The translations under genes were made by a program, and so were the position numbers. Positions 59,820 through 64,000 of a stretch of 64,000 bases of DNA are shown one piece after another; position 1 is the stretch's first letter; every line of letters starts with the position of its first letter. The stretch covers positions 62,001-126,000 of the forward strand of contig CANNUY010000002.1 in assembly GCA_947525005.1 (NCBI GenBank), given 5' to 3'. Under the pieces are notes generated by a model that worked only from the letters and a program-made list of their open reading frames with translations, ran no database searches and was not told the origin of the DNA. Origin of the DNA: an uncultured Candidatus Melainabacteria bacterium (lineage in GTDB: Bacteria > Cyanobacteriota > Vampirovibrionia > Gastranaerophilales > Gastranaerophilaceae).

Positions 59820-61085
59820 ATGATTAGATGTAAAGAAAAATTGTCAAAAGAGTACCTTTTAAGTTTGTATAAATCATTTGGAACAACAAATCAATCAATA
59901 GGGATTGAATATGAGAGGTTGCCAATTTACACATCTGATAATTCTACTGTTTCATATTATGGAGAATGTGGTGTTTGTGAGATTTTAAAAGAGTTTGCTC
60001 GTATAGATAATTGGGATTATATTCTTGATGATAACGAAATAATTGGTCTAAAGAAAATCCACGATTCAATCACTCTTGAACCAGGGTCACAAGTTGAATT
60101 AAGTTTACCACCAAAAGAATCTGTCAGTGAAATAGAACAAAAATTGTTAGAGATAAATAATGAGCTTATACCATTGTTTGAAAAATATGGTATAAAGCTT
60201 TTAAATTATGGTATTTATCCATTAACGACTTATAAAAATATAAACATTATTCCTAAAAAACGTTACAAATTGATGGCAAACTATTTGTGGGGAATTTTAT
60301 CAGATGTGATGATGAGAGAAACTGCAGGAATACAGGTTAATATTGATTATAAAGATGAATCTGATGCAATCAGAAAATTTAATTTAGCAAACAAAATCTC
60401 CCCATTTATGACTGCTATGTTTGCAAACTCAAATATTCGTGGAGGAGTAAACACAGGTTATAAAACTTTTCGTTCGCTTGCTTGGTTAAATACGGATAAT
60501 GAAAGATGTGGTTTTGCAACGAAATTTAATAAGAATATGACTTTTGAGGATTATTTGAACACTCTTTTATCCGTTCCTATGATATTTATAAAACGAGATG
60601 ATGAATATATAAATATTGATGGTAAGATAAACTTTAAAACCTTTATGGATAAAGGATATTTGGGCTACACTGCTACATTAGATGATTTCTTGCTTCATTC
60701 AAACCTATTTTTCCCAGAGGTCAGATTAAGAAAGTATATTGAAATCCGTAACCACGATTGTTGTAATGAAAAATACATGTATTCATTATTGGCTATCTAT
60801 AAAGGTATTTTTTATAACGAAAATGCTATGTTTGCTGTTGAAGATTTGTTATCAACACTTACAATAAATGATATATCAGAATTTAGATATAATATTCCGA
60901 GAACAGCTCTTGATACAAAAGTTAAAGGTGTAAAAGTAAACGATATAACAAGCAAAATTATTGATATCGCTCACGATTCTTTGAAGTCAACAAATGATGA
61001 AGATATAAGATACTTAGAGCCAATCTCAATATTAAATAAACAAGGTAAAACCCCTTGTGACGTGGTCGAAATGCCGATAGTTTAA
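59820..61085 (+). CDS. gshA: Glutamate-cysteine ligase (GCS2, plant/cyanobacterial type)
   Basis: First step of glutathione synthesis (ATP-dependent gamma-glutamylcysteine formation). Features are SIGIEYERLPIY, LEPGSQVELSLPP, GIYPLTTY, LMRETAGIQVNIDY-like MMRETAGIQVNIDY, TAMFANSNIRGG, FRSLAWLNTDNERCGF and EVRLRKYIEIRNHDCC. The 421 residues match the GCS2 family. No gshB is in the window. AAAAAGGAG precedes the ATG. Confidence 0.93.
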   Translation: MIRCKEKLSKEYLLSLYKSFGTTNQSIGIEYERLPIYTSDNSTVSYYGECGVCEILKEFARIDNWDYILDDNEIIGLKKIHDSITLEPGSQVELSLPPKESVSEIEQKLLEINNELIPLFEKYGIKLLNYGIYPLTTYKNINIIPKKRYKLMANYLWGILSDVMMRETAGIQVNIDYKDESDAIRKFNLANKISPFMTAMFANSNIRGGVNTGYKTFRSLAWLNTDNERCGFATKFNKNMTFEDYLNTLLSVPMIFIKRDDEYINIDGKINFKTFMDKGYLGYTATLDDFLLHSNLFFPEVRLRKYIEIRNHDCCNEKYMYSLLAIYKGIFYNENAMFAVEDLLSTLTINDISEFRYNIPRTALDTKVKGVKVNDITSKIIDIAHDSLKSTNDEDIRYLEPISILNKQGKTPCDVVEMPIV

Positions 61086-61089
61086 TTAC

Positions 61090-61959
61090 TTATCTATCTA
61101 TTTTTTCAACAAGTTTATCAAGCATATTAGAGAAAATATCAGAGTTATATTTGTAAATGATATCGTGACCTTGTTTAACAAGTTCTCTAACCTTTGTCTT
61201 TGCTTGTTCTAAGCCATATAAAGAAACATAAGTAAGCTTTCCTGCTTCTTTATCCTTACCGATAGTTTTGCCAAGTTCTTCAAATGTTGCAATCTCGTCC
61301 ATAATATCATCATAAATCTGAAAAGCTATACCATAGATTTGACCGAATTCGTCCATCTCATTAACTTGTTCTTGTGTTGCACCTGCAATGATTGCACCAG
61401 ATTTCAACGCAAGTTTGAATAGGTCTGCAGTTTTATGCGTGTGGATATATTCAAGAGTTTCAGCTTTGTCGCCTTTAATATTACCTTTTTCACTTTCAAT
61501 ATCAGCAACTTGACCTGCAATAAGTTTATATGCACCTGCTGTTGTAGTGAACTCGTGTAGAACCTTGATAAGTGTATCAGAAGACAAGTTCTTTGATTTT
61601 TCTATTATAAGTTGTGGTGCAAAACTTAAAAGTGCATCACCTGCTAAAACGGCAATAGCTTCACCAAACACTTTGTGGTTAGATGGTTTGCCACGTCTAA
61701 AATCGTCATTATCCATACAAGGTAAATCATCGTGTATAAGGCTTTGTGCATGTAACATTTCTATTGCACAAGCTGTTGGAAGTGCGTCTTCAACTACACC
61801 ACCCATAATTCGACAAGTTTCTAAACACATTGTTGGACGTAATCTCTTTCCTGGGAGAGTTACTGTATATTTCATTGATTTAAAAATATCCTCAGGATAT
61901 TGTACAGGCATGTACTCATCAAGTTTTTTGTCTACTAATTCAATGTATTTATTCATCAT
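61090..61959 (-). CDS. ispA: Polyprenyl (farnesyl/geranylgeranyl) diphosphate synthase
   Basis: Condenses IPP with allylic diphosphates. The first Asp-rich motif is LIHDDLPCMDNDDFRRG, the second FQIYDDIMDEIA, with GKRLRPTMCLE and DALLSFA before them. The small residue pattern before the first motif allows C15 or C20 product; the exact length is not clear. 289 residues. It overlaps rsgA by 11 bases. Confidence 0.93.
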   Translation of the reverse strand: MMNKYIELVDKKLDEYMPVQYPEDIFKSMKYTVTLPGKRLRPTMCLETCRIMGGVVEDALPTACAIEMLHAQSLIHDDLPCMDNDDFRRGKPSNHKVFGEAIAVLAGDALLSFAPQLIIEKSKNLSSDTLIKVLHEFTTTAGAYKLIAGQVADIESEKGNIKGDKAETLEYIHTHKTADLFKLALKSGAIIAGATQEQVNEMDEFGQIYGIAFQIYDDIMDEIATFEELGKTIGKDKEAGKLTYVSLYGLEQAKTKVRELVKQGHDIIYKYNSDIFSNMLDKLVEKIDR

Positions 61960-62950
61960 CTAATTCCTTATATATTCCTTGTTTTAAGGTTCTTCTTGAA
62001 CCTTGACGTTTGTTTGTGCTAATTTTTACTGCAGTTTTGTTATGGGTTTGTTTAAATCTGCTTTCAACCTTTTTGCCTTGAAATTTTACTTTTTCTTTGT
62101 ATTCCTGCGCTTCGGTTACAAATTCTAAGTAACTTTCATACCTTGTATTTGAAAAAGTTTCTATATTATCTAAGATTTTACAACCATCTTCATGAATATG
62201 CAAACAGTCTTGATATTTGCAAGTGTTTTCATAAGGTTTAAATTCTCTAAATAATTTCCCTACCTCGTGTGGCATAAGAAAATTAAATCTAAGATTACTA
62301 AACCCAGGGGTGTCGATAATGTTTATATTATCGGATATTTTCATTATTTCGCAGTGTCTTGTTGTGTGCGTACCTCGTTGAGTTTTTTCGCTCACGTTTT
62401 TTGTTCTCAATTCAATATTAGGGTTAAGTGCGTTTATCAAACTTGATTTGCCAACACCTGATTGACCACAAAGAACAGATGTTTTGTTTGTCATAAGTTG
62501 TTCAAAGTCATCTATCTCAAGCCCCTCAATAGCAGATGTAAAAATGATATCATATCCAAGTGGTTCATAGATAGAGAACACTTTTTCAATGATTTTATCA
62601 TCTTTAGATAAATCGTTTTTATTAAAGCATAGTTTTATATCAAGATTGTAGTATTCTGCAAACGCAATATATCTATCGAGTTGTTTAAAGCTCAATTCAG
62701 GCTCTTGAACAGCAGAAACGATTACAACTTGATCTATATTTGCAACAGATGGACGTGGAATAAAGTTTTTACGTTTTAAAATTTTTGTTATATATCCGTT
62801 TTCAAATTCAACATTGTCGCCTACTAAAATCTTTTGGTCTTGTTTTTTTAATACTTCCCTAATTTTGCATTCAACAATATTGTCGTTGTTTTCAAAATTT
62901 TCTATATAATAAAAATCAGAGTGTATTTTAAAAACTTTGCCTTTACTCAT
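61949..62950 (-). CDS. rsgA: Ribosome small subunit-dependent GTPase RsgA
   Basis: A late 30S maturation GTPase. An OB fold at the N-terminus (KIHSDFYYIE, ILVGDNVEFENG) is followed by a circularly permuted G domain: NKNDLS (G4), GQSGVGKSSLINAL (G1), TQRGTHTT (G2), DTPGFSNL (G3), then a zinc site with C..CLHIHEDGC. The 333 residues are normal, with a basic C-terminus. It lies between murG and ispA. Confidence 0.96.
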   Translation of the reverse strand: MSKGKVFKIHSDFYYIENFENNDNIVECKIREVLKKQDQKILVGDNVEFENGYITKILKRKNFIPRPSVANIDQVVIVSAVQEPELSFKQLDRYIAFAEYYNLDIKLCFNKNDLSKDDKIIEKVFSIYEPLGYDIIFTSAIEGLEIDDFEQLMTNKTSVLCGQSGVGKSSLINALNPNIELRTKNVSEKTQRGTHTTRHCEIMKISDNINIIDTPGFSNLRFNFLMPHEVGKLFREFKPYENTCKYQDCLHIHEDGCKILDNIETFSNTRYESYLEFVTEAQEYKEKVKFQGKKVESRFKQTHNKTAVKISTNKRQGSRRTLKQGIYKELDDE

Positions 62951-62953
62951 AGT

Positions 62954-64000
62954 CTAAATTCTTTCAAACTGTTCTACTATATTTTTTAGTGCATCAAGTT
63001 TTGCAAGCTTTGCAGAGTTTGATTTTAATTCTTCAATTTTTTCTGGATTATTTTTTAAATCAATTAAAAGTTTAAGAAAATAATTTGGATCAATATCGCT
63101 ATCTTCTGCATAGATACAAGCATTGTGTTCTTCAACAAACTTCGCATTTTTTCTTTGGTGGTCTGCTGCTGCATAAGGATATGGAATCAAAATTGGAGCA
63201 ATACCAGATGCAAAAATTTCTGAAAGACTAAGAGAACCTGCTCTTGAGATTACAATATCAGAGGCTTTTAGGATTGTTGTCATATCATCAAAATAAGGTT
63301 TTACAATCAGGTTTTTATTCTTTTCATAATGTTTAAATATTTTAGACAATCTATCTGTGATACAGTCATAATTCTTTTGACCTGTTTGGAATATGATTTG
63401 ATATCCGTGTTCTTGCACCAATTCTTTTATTATTTCTACAAACGAATTGTTGATAGACTTAGCACCTTGAGAACCACCCATTACACAAAGTACAGGCTTT
63501 TCCATATCAAGATTAAGTTTTTCTTTTGCATCAATTTTTAGAACCTTTTTAAATTCAGGTCTTAATGGGTTTCCATTTACAGTGCAATTATTATTTTTAA
63601 TAAAAGGTAGAGCTCCCTCAAATGCTAAAGAAACACATTTTGCGTTTGGGGCGAACTTTCTTGTAACAATACCAGGTTGCATATCGCAATCGTGCAACAT
63701 ATAATTTGGTTTTTTAAGGATATTTGATGCAAAAAGTAATGGTGCAGAAACATATCCACCTGTGCCAAAGATTGCATCAGGCTTGTATTTTAGAATATAA
63801 TACATACTTTTTATGATGGCTACTAAAAGTTGAAATGCCCAAAATATAAAGTGTAGACTTAGTTTTCTAGGCATACCTTTAACGTGCACTGGCAAGAATT
63901 GATAGCCTTTGTTTTGAGCTATTCTGTATTCCATATTGTCAGGGTTTCCAACATAAAAAACATTATAATCTTTATTTTTTATTAGTTCATCTGCAACTGC
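62954..64000 (-). CDS. murG: UDP-GlcNAc:lipid II transferase MurG, 5' end cut by window
   Basis: Adds GlcNAc to lipid I at the membrane inner face. The frame continues past the internal ATG at 63934 to the window edge, where it reads AVADELIKNKDYNVFYVGN, so the true start is outside. It has PDAIFGTGGYVSAPLLFA, CVMGGSQGAKSINNS, IISRAGSLSLSEI-like VISRAGSLSLSEI and IPYPYAAADHQRKNA. The gap to rsgA is 3 bases. Only the GGTGGH loop is missing. Confidence 0.95.
   Translation of the reverse strand, partial: AVADELIKNKDYNVFYVGNPDNMEYRIAQNKGYQFLPVHVKGMPRKLSLHFIFWAFQLLVAIIKSMYYILKYKPDAIFGTGGYVSAPLLFASNILKKPNYMLHDCDMQPGIVTRKFAPNAKCVSLAFEGALPFIKNNNCTVNGNPLRPEFKKVLKIDAKEKLNLDMEKPVLCVMGGSQGAKSINNSFVEIIKELVQEHGYQIIFQTGQKNYDCITDRLSKIFKHYEKNKNLIVKPYFDDMTTILKASDIVISRAGSLSLSEIFASGIAPILIPYPYAAADHQRKNAKFVEEHNACIYAEDSDIDPNYFLKLLIDLKNNPEKIEELKSNSAKLAKLDALKNIVEQFERI

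Overview
The window is AT-rich chromosomal DNA from a diderm bacterium. Gene content points to the non-photosynthetic cyanobacterial sister lineage (Vampirovibrionia/Melainabacteria, probably a gut Gastranaerophilales). This is an inference from: MinCDE together with SepF; outer-membrane-type functions (GT9 glycosyltransferase, DUF374 acyltransferase, periplasmic PPIase lipoprotein) with no photosynthesis genes; and several proteins of unrelated fold that share an N-terminal F-[KSR]-[GSH] tag after a short polar leader. No 16S or other taxonomic marker RNA is present. Layout: 0-6.2 kb holds a truncated TOPRIM-type gene, a papain-like protein, the minC-minD-minE operon (minus strand) and a calpain-like protein that has lost its catalytic residues. 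6.2-12 kb holds a repeat-rich gap, yggS-sepF, a stray NuoC-like gene, three tiny DNA-binding regulators with leaderless-looking promoters, murA and an EF-hand protein. 12-20 kb is housekeeping: mfd, a parvulin lipoprotein, an M14 peptidase, and a tightly overlapped aroC-aroK-aroB operon. 20-33 kb is a long plus-strand block: the tail of the spc ribosomal operon (rpsE-rpmD-rplO-secY), then yceD-rpmF-plsX-fabH-fabD-fabG-acpP-fabF, then a membrane protein translationally coupled to a UvrA2-like ATPase. 33-40 kb is accessory: a small lipoprotein, a short glucan-water-dikinase-like enzyme, a 786-aa membrane-anchored HD plus ADP-ribosyltransferase protein, a tagged beta-rich protein and a DegT aminotransferase. 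40-46.6 kb holds structured intergenic repeats, a lytic transglycosylase, a GT9 enzyme, a Cys-rich protein, queH, a VKOR-DsbA fusion and mgtC. 46.7-50.4 kb is a REP/RAYT island next to tRNA-Ser: one tyrosine-HUH transposase, seven REP palindromes of two types, a MarR-cupin pair with two identical operators, a tagged GNAT-like protein and a gene remnant. 50.4-64 kb holds PAP2, LMW-PTP, a 590-aa repeat protein, a tagged AAA+ ATPase, dacB-nitrilase-DUF374, gshA and the murG-rsgA-ispA operon (murG cut by the window end). Functionally, the housekeeping clusters cover division-site placement (Min, SepF), peptidoglycan (MurA, MurG, DacB, SLT), the shikimate pathway, fatty acid synthesis and redox/thiol metabolism (GshA, VKOR-DsbA, QueH). 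The most unusual content is the set of lineage-specific tagged proteins, the HD-ART protein, the dead calpain and the REP/RAYT array.
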